Shown: positions 1-9,997, numbered from the stretch's first letter. The stretch: DNA of 53,450 nt from an uncultured Mollicutes bacterium (GCA_900538885.1 UQAI01000004.1:1-53450), one strand, 5' to 3'. The notes: generated by a model not told the origin, from the sequence alone. A program made the numbers and translations.

Positions 1-584
1 TTATTTTTAATTTATAATTACGATAATATTCTACCTGTTTAACTATTAAAAATAAAATAATAATACCAAAAGATAGACTTCTAAAAATTAATAATGATAA
101 AAATAAAATGACTAAGAAAAACATAGATATAATCGCTAACAAATGATAACAGTATTCATCATCATATATTTTTGACAAAAAAAGATTAATAAGGCGGTAC
201 CCATCAAGGGGGTAAATGGGAATAATATTAAAAATTATCATCATGTTATTAAATTGATAATAAATTGTACTAGTAAGTTTTAATTTTTTAAATACGAAAA
301 GCAAAATTAAATTATTAGCGAGGCCGACCACAAATTACAAGAAAATTTGGTAATATTTTATTTGTAGGAAGTTCAATATTCATTAGTCCACCAATCAAAG
401 AAAATGAAAGTTTTTTTATTTTTCCTTTAAACAAATAAATCCATAATATGTGTCCTAATTCATGAAAGATTAAAATTCCAAAAATTGTTAAAAAATCTTT
501 TAAAAAACCAGCATACAAACAAATTATAAAATAAATAATTATTGAATAATGAAATTTAAGATTTGGCATTTTGGTAGTAGTCAT
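1..584 (-). pseudogene. spoIVFB: SpoIVFB-type site-2 protease (M50), frameshifted and cut by the window edge
   Basis: The 5' part encodes membrane segments and the zinc-protease motif HELGH; the family cleaves pro-sigma-K in the mother-cell-derived forespore membrane during sporulation. The frame closes at 315 just after a CGRPR tail. Near 324-330 a second frame takes over without any stop to position 1. It encodes GLANNLIL and then NIIPIYPLDGYR, the third-ligand motif of the family. Deleting one C in the run GGTCGGCC (minus strand) restores C-G-G-L-A-N-N, so this is a single-base insertion. I chose the ATG at 584 because AAGGGG lies just upstream; a TTG at 605 is the alternative. It overlaps the end of the spoIVFA-like gene, the usual pairing. 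The gene continues off the left edge. The indel could be a real mutation or an assembly error. Confidence 0.85.
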
Positions 585-1167
585 AATAAACCCCTTCTTT
601 TTCAATTGTTAATTTAAATGAATAACTCTTTAAATTTTTATCATATGGAGCTACACCGATAATTGCTTCATTACTTACAAAACTATATATTCGGTAATCA
701 ATGCTTTCTAAATCACAATATGTGTAATTGTAGCCATCATATCCCTTAATTGTAATATCATAATAACCATTTTGTTTATGGTAAATTTTAGTTACAATTC
801 CATTTTCTAAATTTGTAATTCCGTCAAATCCATAATTATAAACCGTATTAACCCTAGTTTCTGGATCATAAAATACTTCATCATAAGTATTAGAAACATA
901 TGCGTGTTCATCTATTTTAGGAGTTATAAAATTACCAAAATTACCATTGAAAATTTTTGCGATTTTTAAAAAGTTTAAGTTATCTTTAAATATTTTTGTG
1001 CTTTTATTTATTTTTGTATGATCGATAATAATAAGAGTTAAAATTAAAATAGAAGATAAAAAAATTCTTAAAAAAAGTTTGTCAATATAACTTAGTTTTC
1101 GCTTTTTTACTCCATCAATATTATTTTTTTCTTTCTTTCGCTTCAATAAAAAGAAATTTGACTTCAT
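556..1167 (-). CDS. spoIVFA: SpoIVFA-like regulator of the SpoIVFB protease
   Basis: A 203-residue protein with a basic cytoplasmic N-terminus, one membrane segment (about residues 35-55) and an extracytoplasmic C-terminal half. That half resembles a degenerate M23/LytM domain (GIVTKIYHKQNGYYDITIKG) and shows no HxH zinc site. In spore formers SpoIVFA anchors and inhibits SpoIVFB in the outer forespore membrane. Similarity alone is weak, and the call rests largely on the overlap with the HELGH protease gene immediately downstream. The ATG at 1167 has GGTG upstream; an in-frame ATG at 1200 has no ribosome site. Confidence 0.68.
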   Translation of the reverse strand: MKSNFFLLKRKKEKNNIDGVKKRKLSYIDKLFLRIFLSSILILTLIIIDHTKINKSTKIFKDNLNFLKIAKIFNGNFGNFITPKIDEHAYVSNTYDEVFYDPETRVNTVYNYGFDGITNLENGIVTKIYHKQNGYYDITIKGYDGYNYTYCDLESIDYRIYSFVSNEAIIGVAPYDKNLKSYSFKLTIEKEGVYYDYYQNAKS

Positions 1168-1204
1168 TATATCACCATAATATTTTATGACAATAGACAA
1201 TAAA

Positions 1205-1885
1205 TTAGAACATTTTAAAAATTTTGCATTCCTTTTTCATACTAAAGTAACCTTCGCCTATTATTATGTGATCAATAATCATAAATTCCGTTAACTTAGC
1301 TTGTTTTAAAACTACTTCCGTATACTTTATATCATAAATACTAGGTGTTGGATCGCCACTAGGGTGATTATGCACAAGAATTATTGCGGCGGCAGATAAT
1401 TTATAAGCCCATTTAAATATTAATTTACCATCTATTATGGTTGAACTGACGTTGCCTTTAGTTAGCATTTTGGTTTCAATGTGATTGCCTTTAACGTCTA
1501 AATATATGGCATATAGTTGTTCTTCTTTTAATTTTGAAAATTTTGGCTTCATGTATTCATATACGGACTTAGAAGTTGGAAAAGTTAATTTTTCAGAATT
1601 ATCATTCATAATGCGATAGCCAAGTTCAACAGCTGATAGCAACATTAAAGCTTTGGTTAAACCTATTCCACTAATTTTAGTCAGTTCACTAATTGATAAA
1701 TTTTGTAAATCTTTAATGCTACTAATTTCTTTAAGTAAGTTTAAAGCAACATTAACAGCATTTTCATTTTGTTTTCCTGTTCTAAAGATTATGGCGATTA
1801 ATTCAGCATTACTTAAATTTTCAATTCCATATTTTAAAGCTTTTTCTCTTGGTCTTTCATCTAATGGCATTTCTTTTAAAAGCAT
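1205..1885 (-). CDS. radC: RadC family JAB-domain protein
   Basis: A 226-residue protein of normal length for the UPF0758/RadC family. A helix-hairpin-helix lies around residues 65-85 (ISGIGLTKAL), followed by an MPN/JAMM domain with HNHPSGDPTPS. His172, His174 and Asp185 are the predicted zinc ligands. It was historically linked to DNA repair; the biochemical role is unsettled. The start at 1885 has a good site (AGGAGTTGGAAGG). A terminator separates it from folC upstream. In B. subtilis radC lies near the mreBCD and spoIVF genes, which fits the spoIVFA/spoIVFB pair downstream here. Confidence 0.93.
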   Translation of the reverse strand: MLLKEMPLDERPREKALKYGIENLSNAELIAIIFRTGKQNENAVNVALNLLKEISSIKDLQNLSISELTKISGIGLTKALMLLSAVELGYRIMNDNSEKLTFPTSKSVYEYMKPKFSKLKEEQLYAIYLDVKGNHIETKMLTKGNVSSTIIDGKLIFKWAYKLSAAAIILVHNHPSGDPTPSIYDIKYTEVVLKQAKLTEFMIIDHIIIGEGYFSMKKECKIFKMF

Positions 1886-1900
1886 CCTTCCAACTCCTAT

Positions 1901-1940
1901 AAAAAAACTACTTACACAAAAATATTACGTGCAAGTAGTT
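1901..1940 (-). terminator. Rho-independent terminator after folC
   Basis: A 12-bp stem AACTACTTGCAC / GTGTAAGTAGTT, read on the minus strand, is followed by seven T. It closes the valS-folC unit and leaves radC to be transcribed separately. Confidence 0.8.
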
Positions 1941-1950
1941 AAAATTACAT

Positions 1951-3237
1951 TTATTTATTCATTTTATTTCTGATGTCACAGACCAAATAAAGACTACCGA
2001 GAAAAACAGTTAAATCTGCTGGTACTTTTTTGATATAATTTAAAATTTCATCTAATGAATTAAGAACTTTTTTATTATAACAATTACTTAATGCGAATAA
2101 TTCCTCAGCTGTAGCACTACGTTCATAAGAATATTTAGTAAATATTATTTCATCAAAAGTTTGATCTAGAATTTTTACCATTGATTCTTTTTCTTTATCT
2201 TTGGAGATTGAAACAATTGCACGTTTTGATGCGTATCTTTGATTTTTGATGAAGTCACATACTCTAGTTATACCATCAATATTATGAGCACCATCAACCA
2301 AAATTAAAGGCATTGTGCTAATAATCTCCAAGCGACCAGGCCATTTAGCATTTTTGAGTCCATAAGGAATCGATGCAAATAACCTAGAATAAAGTTCGGG
2401 GTGAATTTTACAAAATTCTTCAATTGTTGAAACAGCCGTTAAAGCATTATCTATTTGATGATTACCCGCAAGTCCAATTGTTAAGGGTTCATCAAAGCCT
2501 TCTAAGATGAGTTCGGTTCCATAAATGGTCGACTTTATTATTTCAAACGCTCTGTTTAAAGCGAAAGTAACTGAAATGTGATTAGCCTCACAATAAGATT
2601 TTACAAATGTTTGTAGCTTTTTATCACTTATTCCTGTAACTAATGGTTCATTATTTTTTACAATTCCTAATTTTTCATAGGCAATTTGTTCCAAAGTATT
2701 GCCTAGAACATTCATATGATCATAAGCAACATTACTGATAACCGCAACTTCACTATTAATTACATTAGTTGCGTCAAGTCTACCACCCATTCCCACTTCA
2801 ATTATTGCATAGTCTAATTCTTTTATTTCACTAAAATATATAAATGCAAGCAAAGTAATAAATTCAAAAAATGATGGAAGTTCGTAACCTGAATTTGTAA
2901 TAATCTCATATTTTTCAGTTATGCGATTAGCGTATTTTAATAAGTCTTCATCACTAATGAACTTACCGTTATACTCAATTCTTTCATTAAAATATGTAAT
3001 ATATGGTGAAGTGTATGTAGCAACGTTTAAACCTGCTGATTGCATAATGCTATTAATAAAAGCTACAGTGCTACCTTTACCATTAGTTCCAGTAACATGA
3101 ATTGATTTAAATTTATCCTGTGGATTATCAAATAGTTGACAATAATACTTCATTTTATTTAAGCTAACTTTTTTGGAAAATCTTCTTTGTCTTTCTACCC
3201 AATAAATAAAATCTTGTACATTAGTAAATTTATTCAT
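1951..3237 (-). CDS. folC: Folylpolyglutamate synthase / dihydrofolate synthase
   Basis: A Mur-ligase-family enzyme of about 428 residues that adds glutamate to folates with ATP. The P-loop GTNGKGST lies near residue 50, and the downstream IEVGMGGRLDATNV and the C-terminal VDGAHN motif are typical of FolC. The order valS-folC is common in Bacilli. A GTG at 3246 overlaps the valS stop by one base, but the ATG at 3237 gives the normal N-terminus MNKFTNVQDFIYW and is preferred. No strong ribosome site is seen, so translation is probably coupled to valS. Confidence 0.94.
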   Translation of the reverse strand: MNKFTNVQDFIYWVERQRRFSKKVSLNKMKYYCQLFDNPQDKFKSIHVTGTNGKGSTVAFINSIMQSAGLNVATYTSPYITYFNERIEYNGKFISDEDLLKYANRITEKYEIITNSGYELPSFFEFITLLAFIYFSEIKELDYAIIEVGMGGRLDATNVINSEVAVISNVAYDHMNVLGNTLEQIAYEKLGIVKNNEPLVTGISDKKLQTFVKSYCEANHISVTFALNRAFEIIKSTIYGTELILEGFDEPLTIGLAGNHQIDNALTAVSTIEEFCKIHPELYSRLFASIPYGLKNAKWPGRLEIISTMPLILVDGAHNIDGITRVCDFIKNQRYASKRAIVSISKDKEKESMVKILDQTFDEIIFTKYSYERSATAEELFALSNCYNKKVLNSLDEILNYIKKVPADLTVFLGSLYLVCDIRNKMNK

Positions 3238-3245
3238 ATTTATCA

Positions 3246-5861
3246 CTATTTCATTTTTGATAATAAATTTTTTACTTCCTCTAATTGAGATTGGTAATTT
3301 GCAAGTTTGGTTCTTTCCGCATCTATTTTTGAAGCAGGTGCTTTTGATACAAAGTTAGGATTGTTAAGCATTTTTTCACATCTTTCAACTTCTTGAGTTA
3401 ACTTTATTTCGAGAGTAGTTAGGCGTTTAAGCTCTTCTTCCATATTTATTAATTCTTTCATAGGAATTATTACTTTAGTATTCTTTAATACAGAAACTAA
3501 TGAGTCATCACTATTAATGTTTTCATCTATTAATAAATGATCAGGATTACAGAATTTTTCTAGATAACTAATATGACCTTGATAAAAATCAATAAGACTT
3601 GCATCACTAGTTTCTAGACCTATGGTTAATTTTTTGCTCATTGGTACATTCTTTTCATTACGAATATTACGTACTGCTGTAATTACTTCTAGTAAATCAT
3701 TCATTTTATCAAGAGATTGGAATGAATTCTTATCATTTTCTTCAGGCCAATCACTTACCATAATTGAACCATCATAGAAATGTTGAAATATTTCTTCAGT
3801 AACAAATGGCATAAAAGGATGTAATAATTTAATAACCGTTGTAAGTACTGTTTTTAATACCGCACATGTATTTATTTGTTGAACTTTTGTTCCATTATTA
3901 AATGTAACTTTGGTAAGTTCCAAGTACCAACTTGCGAAATCATCCCATGTGAAGTTATAAATTAGTTTAGATGCTTCACCTAGTTCAAAACTATCATATA
4001 GTTTATTAACACCACGAATTAAGTCATTCATTTTTGATAGTATCCATTTGTCAATTGTTAGTAAAGTTTGATAATTGATTTCTTCATCAGCATAGCCAAC
4101 ATTATTAAGATTCATTTGAATGAAACGCGAAATGTTCCAAATTTTATTAATATAATTCCATGATGAACCCATTTTTTCCTCAGAATAACGCAAATCTTGA
4201 CCAGGTGTAGCATTAGTAGTTAAGAAATAACGCATTGCATCACAACCATATTTATCGATTAAATCAAATGGATCAACACCATTGCCTAGTGATTTACTCA
4301 TTTTACGGCCTTGTTCGTCACGAATTAAACCATGAATAAAACATTTTTTAAATGGGCGTTTACCCATAAAATGCTTTGATTGAATTGCCATACGTGCAAC
4401 CCAGAAAAAGATTATATCATAACCTGTTACAAGACAATCTGTTGGGAAATATCTTTCAAGATCTTTTGTTTTTTCAGGCCAACCAAGAGTAGAGAAAGGC
4501 CATAATGCACTTGAGAACCAAGTATCTAGAACGTCTTCGTCTTGTTTCCATTCAGCAGATGGAGCATTTACCCCAACATAAACTTCATCACCTTTATACC
4601 AAGCTGGAATACGGTGTCCCCACCATAATTGACGAGAAATACACCAATCTTGAAGATTTTCAGGATCTAACCATCCAGTTAAGGTTTTATTAAATCTACT
4701 TGGAACAAATTCAATTGGTTCGTTACTTTCTTGCATCGCAAGAACATCTCTGGCAAGAACATCCATTTTAACGAACCATTGTTTTGAAAGACGAGGTTCA
4801 ACTATTACACCAGTTCTTTCAGAATGACCTACTGAATGGATCATTTTTTCAATTGATGGACAAAGATTCATTGCTTGTAAGTCCTCAACGACTTTTGCGC
4901 GACAAACAAAACGATCTAATCCCTCATATTTTCCCGCAAGACTATTCATCGTTCCATCTTCATTCATACAAATTAAACGAGGAAGTTTATGTCTATTACC
5001 AACTTCAAAATCATTAGGATCATGAGCAGGAGTAACTTTTACAACACCTGTACCAAATTCAATATCAACATATTCATCACTTATAACGGGAATTTGACGT
5101 TTGGTACCGGGAATATAAACCATCTTACCAATGTATTTTTGATATCTTTCATCTTTAGGGTGAACCATTAAAGCAGTATCGCCAAACATTGTTTCGGGTC
5201 TAGTTGTGGCAATTTCAAGCATACCACTGCCATCCACTAATGGATATAATAAATGATAAAAGGCACCTTCAATATCTTTATATTCAACTTCAATATTAGA
5301 TAAAGCGGTTTTTGCCTCAATATCCCAGTTTATGATTCTTTCACCACGATAAATTAATCCTTCGTTATACATCGTTATAAACACTTCTGCAACGGCTTTT
5401 TGTAATCCTTCATCTAAAGTGAAACGTTCTTTTGTATAATCTAGTGAAAGACCAAGTGCTGCCCATTGTGAACGAATGTATGTAGCATATTCTTTTTTCC
5501 ATTCCCAAGCAACTTCTAAAAACTTTTCACGACCCAAATCATAACGGCTGATTCCTTGTGCTTTAAGTTTAGCATCTACTTTTGCTTGTGTCGCAATACC
5601 AGCATGATCCATACCGGGAAGATATAATGCATCATATCCTTGCATTCTTTTACGTCTAATTAAAATATCTTGCAAAGTTGTATCCCAAGCATGACCAAGA
5701 TGCAATTTGCCAGTTACATTTGGGGGTGGAATAACAATTGTATATGGTATTTTAGTATTATCACCACTAGTAAAAAAGCCTTCTTTTAGCCAGTAGTCAT
5801 ACTTACCATTTTCTACTTCTTTATGGTTGTATTTTGGTTCCATAATTTTAAATTCTTTCAT
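3246..5861 (-). CDS. valS: Valyl-tRNA synthetase
   Basis: A class I aminoacyl-tRNA synthetase of 871 residues, normal for bacterial ValRS. The ATP-binding signature appears as HLGH (residues 54-57, after PPPNVTGK) and KMSKS near residue 520. The N-terminal MEPKYNHKEVE, the editing domain with TTRPETMFGDTA, and a C-terminal coiled coil (about 805-871) ending in SKAPASKIDAERTKL are all typical. The start has a strong AAAGGAGG site. Expression is controlled by the T-box leader just upstream. Confidence 0.98.
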   Translation of the reverse strand: MKEFKIMEPKYNHKEVENGKYDYWLKEGFFTSGDNTKIPYTIVIPPPNVTGKLHLGHAWDTTLQDILIRRKRMQGYDALYLPGMDHAGIATQAKVDAKLKAQGISRYDLGREKFLEVAWEWKKEYATYIRSQWAALGLSLDYTKERFTLDEGLQKAVAEVFITMYNEGLIYRGERIINWDIEAKTALSNIEVEYKDIEGAFYHLLYPLVDGSGMLEIATTRPETMFGDTALMVHPKDERYQKYIGKMVYIPGTKRQIPVISDEYVDIEFGTGVVKVTPAHDPNDFEVGNRHKLPRLICMNEDGTMNSLAGKYEGLDRFVCRAKVVEDLQAMNLCPSIEKMIHSVGHSERTGVIVEPRLSKQWFVKMDVLARDVLAMQESNEPIEFVPSRFNKTLTGWLDPENLQDWCISRQLWWGHRIPAWYKGDEVYVGVNAPSAEWKQDEDVLDTWFSSALWPFSTLGWPEKTKDLERYFPTDCLVTGYDIIFFWVARMAIQSKHFMGKRPFKKCFIHGLIRDEQGRKMSKSLGNGVDPFDLIDKYGCDAMRYFLTTNATPGQDLRYSEEKMGSSWNYINKIWNISRFIQMNLNNVGYADEEINYQTLLTIDKWILSKMNDLIRGVNKLYDSFELGEASKLIYNFTWDDFASWYLELTKVTFNNGTKVQQINTCAVLKTVLTTVIKLLHPFMPFVTEEIFQHFYDGSIMVSDWPEENDKNSFQSLDKMNDLLEVITAVRNIRNEKNVPMSKKLTIGLETSDASLIDFYQGHISYLEKFCNPDHLLIDENINSDDSLVSVLKNTKVIIPMKELINMEEELKRLTTLEIKLTQEVERCEKMLNNPNFVSKAPASKIDAERTKLANYQSQLEEVKNLLSKMK

Positions 5862-5884
5862 TTTAACTTATAACCTCCTTTAAA

Positions 5885-6150
5885 AAATAAAAAAGCCCAT
5901 CCTATAAAGGACGAGCATAATTTCCCGTGGTACCACCTTTGTTATTGACTTTGTCAATCACTCATTATTTGTTAACACAGGTGTTTCTGCGGATAAACTT
6001 ACATCCTAAAGCAACCTGATTAATAATTACCTTAGTTTTTTCAGTTCATCTTCTCCTAGGCTACCTTCAAAAAAGTCCAATGAAGTTTTTCACCAACCAA
6101 CTTCTCTCTAAAATTTTTCTTTTTTTACTCTTCCTATTCACTGAATTTCT
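5885..6150 (-). promoter_or_regulatory. T-box riboswitch leader of valS
   Basis: The minus-strand leader carries the canonical T-box AAGGTGGTACCACG (about 5925-5938), in which TGGT can pair with an ACCA tRNA end. It is followed by a GC-rich terminator hairpin (GCTCGTCC / GGATGGGC then T6). Stem I elements AGAGAGAAGTTGGTTGG lie near the 5' end. Valine codon GTA occurs in the expected specifier region (GAAGGTAGCC, near 6061-6070), but I have not folded the structure, so the exact specifier is tentative. Known mechanism: uncharged tRNA-Val stabilises the antiterminator and permits valS transcription. Confidence 0.93.
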
Positions 6151-6156
6151 AAAAAT

Positions 6157-6185
6157 AGTATAGCAAAAATTACTTTTTTTTGCAA
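6157..6185 (-). promoter_or_regulatory. Sigma-A-type promoter of valS
   Basis: Minus strand: -35 TTGCAA (6180-6185), 17-bp spacer, -10 TATACT (6157-6162). Start is expected near 6150, at the head of the T-box leader. Confidence 0.75.
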
Positions 6186-6198
6186 TAGCAATGCTTTT

Positions 6199-8040
6199 CT
6201 AATGTTTCATATCACCAGGAAAATGAAGATCAGAACGGCATGCAAATGAGAATTCAAAAATCTTAACACTTTCGGGACCAGTCAAACGCTTAAATTGATT
6301 ACGGCAGAAACGACGCATAAAATTATCATAATAATTAGCGGCAGCAGTGCTATTTAAATTATAAGCTATATTTAATAAGTAACAAACTCTAGCTTTTGAT
6401 GCACCACGTACAAAAATATGGTACATAATAAAATCATTAATTTCATACTTACCAATAATATCTTCTGTCTTTTGATCACTACCTGTAAGTTCAGGGGAAA
6501 TTGGTAAATCTAAAACATCTTGTAATACATCATTATGATTACTATGTCTTGTTTTAAAATAACCAACTAATTCTTTAATTGTGGTTTTAGGTAGACCACC
6601 ATTTAAATTGTACATTGACATTTGATCGCCATTAAAGGTAGACCATCCAAGGGCAATTTCACTCATATCAGATGTACCACAAACAATTGCATTTTCTTTA
6701 TTCGCAATATTCATTAATACCAAGGTGCGATATCTTGCTTGAATATTTTCAAATGTTACATCTTTATTTTTATCATCTTTACCGATTAAATTAAAATGAT
6801 GTAAAACTTCTTCTTTAATGTCAACTGTTTCTAGTTTTATTCCCAAATATTCAGCAAGTTTACTTGCATTGTTTTTAGATTTTTCACCAGTTCCAAGTCC
6901 AGGCATTGTGTACGCTAAAATGCCTTTTTTGTCAAGTCCATATTTTTCAAAACATTCATTAATCATAAGTAAAGCAAGAGTTGAATCAAGTCCACCACTT
7001 ACACCCAAAACCACCTTTTTAATACCTATATGCATTAAACGGTGATATAAAGCATAAGCAACGGCACTTATAACTTCTTCTTTAGCTTCATCAGTCTTAA
7101 GGGTGAATGGAAGGGGATCAATCGTGCGGTTAATACTTAATTTTTGATTATTAGTAAATACTATATTATATGGTATTTGGCCTATGCTTGCATTACGACG
7201 ATAATTAATATTGGTAGTACGTCTTGCATAGTTAATATTTTCTAAATCTATATCAACTGTATCAATGTATTCTTCAGTATCTAAAGCAGATTTATTGTAC
7301 AATAATTCACCATTTTCACAAACAATACTATGTCCAGACATAATAACATCACTTGATGTTTCGCTTATACTTGAAGAAACATAAACATAGGCACCTTTCC
7401 CCAAATATGATGCGTTTTCACAGATGCTTACGCGTCTTTTGGCTTTATTTACATGAAAAGTACTAGCACTTAAGTTAAACATAATATGCGCACCAGCTGT
7501 ATATAATAATTCATTTGGAGCGTTAATATGCCATAAATCTTCACATATTTCAATTCCAAACTTGCAATAGTCATTTTCAAAAATACATTCACCAAATGTT
7601 ACTATTTCACCATTAACATTCACTTTTACTATTTTGTCAAGAAAAGCAAGGCCTTCATGAAAAATACGTTTTTCAAAAAATTCACGATATTCTGGTAAAT
7701 GCATTTTAGGAACAATTCCTAGAATTTTTTTATTTTGAATAACGTAGGCACAATTATAATTATGGTTATTGTAGATACAAGGCGCACCAACAATCCATAC
7801 TTGTTTGGTTGAATTTTCAACCAAATATTTTATAGCTTCGTTTGTTTCATCAATTAACTGTTGATTATTAAACCAATCACCAATGCTGTAACCTGTAAGT
7901 GCAAGTTCAGGAAAACAAATAATTGAAGCATCTTGAGCTTGTTTTGCAAGTTCAACTATTCTTTGGACATTTTTAATTGGATTACCTAAAAAGACTTTTG
8001 GCACAGCTATTCCAACTCTAATAAAACCATTATTAATCAT
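6199..8040 (-). CDS. nadE: Glutamine-dependent NAD+ synthetase
   Basis: A two-domain enzyme of 613 residues. The N-terminal nitrilase-type glutaminase has Glu in CFPELALTGYS, Lys in PKMHLPEYREFFEKR and Cys in FGIEICEDLW. The C-terminal synthetase has the pyrophosphatase loop GVSGGLDSTLAL. It converts deamido-NAD to NAD with ammonia from glutamine. The ATG overlaps the preceding gene by 4 bp and has GAGGTGAAAAA upstream, so it is co-translated with the NadD fusion that makes its substrate. Confidence 0.97.
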   Translation of the reverse strand: MINNGFIRVGIAVPKVFLGNPIKNVQRIVELAKQAQDASIICFPELALTGYSIGDWFNNQQLIDETNEAIKYLVENSTKQVWIVGAPCIYNNHNYNCAYVIQNKKILGIVPKMHLPEYREFFEKRIFHEGLAFLDKIVKVNVNGEIVTFGECIFENDYCKFGIEICEDLWHINAPNELLYTAGAHIMFNLSASTFHVNKAKRRVSICENASYLGKGAYVYVSSSISETSSDVIMSGHSIVCENGELLYNKSALDTEEYIDTVDIDLENINYARRTTNINYRRNASIGQIPYNIVFTNNQKLSINRTIDPLPFTLKTDEAKEEVISAVAYALYHRLMHIGIKKVVLGVSGGLDSTLALLMINECFEKYGLDKKGILAYTMPGLGTGEKSKNNASKLAEYLGIKLETVDIKEEVLHHFNLIGKDDKNKDVTFENIQARYRTLVLMNIANKENAIVCGTSDMSEIALGWSTFNGDQMSMYNLNGGLPKTTIKELVGYFKTRHSNHNDVLQDVLDLPISPELTGSDQKTEDIIGKYEINDFIMYHIFVRGASKARVCYLLNIAYNLNSTAAANYYDNFMRRFCRNQFKRLTGPESVKIFEFSFACRSDLHFPGDMKH

Positions 8041-9860
8041 TTTTTCACCTCATATAAGTTATTCTTTATAATGTAGTCAAAAACACTCTCACTAAGCATT
8101 TTTTTATCTAATTTTTGACGAAATGTTGTTGAAGATATTTGACTCATTTTTAGATTAATAAACATAAAGTTTTGTTTATAATTGGCCAGTATCTTCTCTG
8201 AATTGAGATAATCAATCATTTTTTTTATATTTCTTTCTCTAGAAAAAACGATAAAATAATTATCACGTACTAATTCTTCATAGTGTTGCCATTTAGGAAA
8301 ATCAAATAAACAATCAGACCCTAAAATAAACGCTGGATGATTAAGTTCATTAAGAGTATAATAAGTTCCCTTAAAAGCATGATTATTTTCAAGTTTTAGA
8401 ACCTTACAATTTTGAAGTTTACTATCTTTAATCATTTCCTCGCACATTTTAACACGTTCACCAAATGAATCAAGGGTCTTGTCACTATAGCTTAAATGGT
8501 AATTATCACCATTGGGAAGTATTATTATTTCACTTGGATTAAAGCGGTTAATTGTTTTAATCATTTCTAAATGGGCTTTAGTGGGGGGATTAAATGATCC
8601 ACCAAGAACAGCTCTTTGATTTGTAATTTTGGAATTATAATAATATTTTTTTAAAAGAACTTTACTAATTATCTCACTACTACTTAGAGCAGTATTAAAA
8701 TCTTTGGCACCTGTATAGAAGTCTCCTCCCACATACAAGTGATTAATTGGTGTTTGACAATCATCACCTGCAATGATATAGCCATTATCATCAAAAATGT
8801 TAGGATAAACTTTTTTAAGATAATTGTAATCAGGAGTGGACCCTAATGCTTCTATTATGACATCAGTCTTGATCGTATCATATATTCCAGTCTTCTTAAA
8901 GTTGAGACGTCCGGTTCCATCATCGAATAATTCCATTTGTTCTACTTTTAGACCTAAAATTTCATTATCCTTCTTAATCACCTCAATCGGACTAACACAT
9001 TCTTTAATTTTTACTTGTTCATTTAAAGTATCATTAATCTCATCAGTTGATGCGGGAGCCGAAGCTAAATTACGCCGATAAGCAATCGTAACATTATTTT
9101 CAAGTTTTTTCATTGTTCTAGCAATATCAAAAGCAACATTACCACCACCAAGCACTATTACGCTTTTATTTTTAATTTTTTCACGCAAATTTTTGTCTTC
9201 AAGTAAATTAAGTGCTTGGTATACAGCCTCATCATTTAATGAAGAACGCGCTAAAGAACTACCTAAAGCTATTACGACATCATCATAACCTTTTAAGTCT
9301 TCAATAAAAAGATTGTTACCTAATTCTTTTTGGTAGTAAACATCCGCGTGTTTTTCAACAAACTTAATTACTTTTTGATAATCTGTTTTATCGTATCTAA
9401 AATCAGGCAAAGAATTACTTAAAACCCCACCTAAATTTGATGTTTTTTCATAAATTGTAGGTCTAATACCATTATTTATCAATCTAACCGCAATAGCTAA
9501 GGCAGTGATTCCGCCACCTATTATCGCGGGTTTAACATTTAAGGTAAATGGTGGAACCACAAATAATTTCTTTATATATTTATGTCCCAAATAAGCTTCA
9601 ACTGAAGAAAACTTAACCGCACCATTCATTTTTGACTTAACGCAGTGACCATAGCATTTACGGTTAACATCACAAAGTTTTCCACAAACAAAAGGAAAAA
9701 CTGTATTATTATATAATAAGGTAGCAGCATCTTCTTCACTACCTTCTTGTAGCAATTTCATAATATCATTAATTGGTAAATGAAGCATACAATACTTACT
9801 ACAAGTAGGGACTTTACAAGTAATGCATGAATTCACAATCTTTAATAACTTAGTATGCAT
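8037..9860 (-). CDS. nadD: GltD-like FAD/NAD(P) oxidoreductase fused to NadD
   Basis: A single uninterrupted 607-residue frame joins two enzymes. Residues 1 to about 415 resemble the small subunit of glutamate synthase. They have two cysteine clusters (CITCKVPTCSKYC near 14-26 and CGKLCDVNRKCYGHC near 60-75) expected to hold Fe-S centres, an FAD loop around PAIIGGGITALA, and an NAD(P) loop VIVLGGGNVAFD. Residues 416-607 are a complete nicotinate mononucleotide adenylyltransferase with GGSFNPPTKAHL, a GSDCLFDFPKW segment and ISSTTFR. NadD makes the NaAD used by NadE, the next gene. The start has GAGGTG upstream. I do not know a characterised precedent for this fusion; the oxidoreductase substrate is unknown. 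Confidence 0.92.
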   Translation of the reverse strand: MHTKLLKIVNSCITCKVPTCSKYCMLHLPINDIMKLLQEGSEEDAATLLYNNTVFPFVCGKLCDVNRKCYGHCVKSKMNGAVKFSSVEAYLGHKYIKKLFVVPPFTLNVKPAIIGGGITALAIAVRLINNGIRPTIYEKTSNLGGVLSNSLPDFRYDKTDYQKVIKFVEKHADVYYQKELGNNLFIEDLKGYDDVVIALGSSLARSSLNDEAVYQALNLLEDKNLREKIKNKSVIVLGGGNVAFDIARTMKKLENNVTIAYRRNLASAPASTDEINDTLNEQVKIKECVSPIEVIKKDNEILGLKVEQMELFDDGTGRLNFKKTGIYDTIKTDVIIEALGSTPDYNYLKKVYPNIFDDNGYIIAGDDCQTPINHLYVGGDFYTGAKDFNTALSSSEIISKVLLKKYYYNSKITNQRAVLGGSFNPPTKAHLEMIKTINRFNPSEIIILPNGDNYHLSYSDKTLDSFGERVKMCEEMIKDSKLQNCKVLKLENNHAFKGTYYTLNELNHPAFILGSDCLFDFPKWQHYEELVRDNYFIVFSRERNIKKMIDYLNSEKILANYKQNFMFINLKMSQISSTTFRQKLDKKMLSESVFDYIIKNNLYEVKK

Positions 9861-9997
9861 ACTAACACCTCAATAATTTGTACATTAAATTTTACCATAA
9901 ATTAAGACATTTATACCAAAATATGATAAATTTTTTAATTTTATGATAATAACCCAGTACCTTAAAAAACTATCACATATAATAAATTGGTGATATA

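Noticed and set aside
3246..3246. GTG start of folC overlapping the valS stop.
   Set aside because: The ATG nine bases downstream gives the usual N-terminus; the GTG adds only three residues and has no better ribosome site.
9861..9997. Divergent promoters for the NadD fusion and the ZIP gene.
   Set aside because: TATAAT-like boxes exist on both strands but none pairs with a -35 at 16-18 bp, so no feature is reported.
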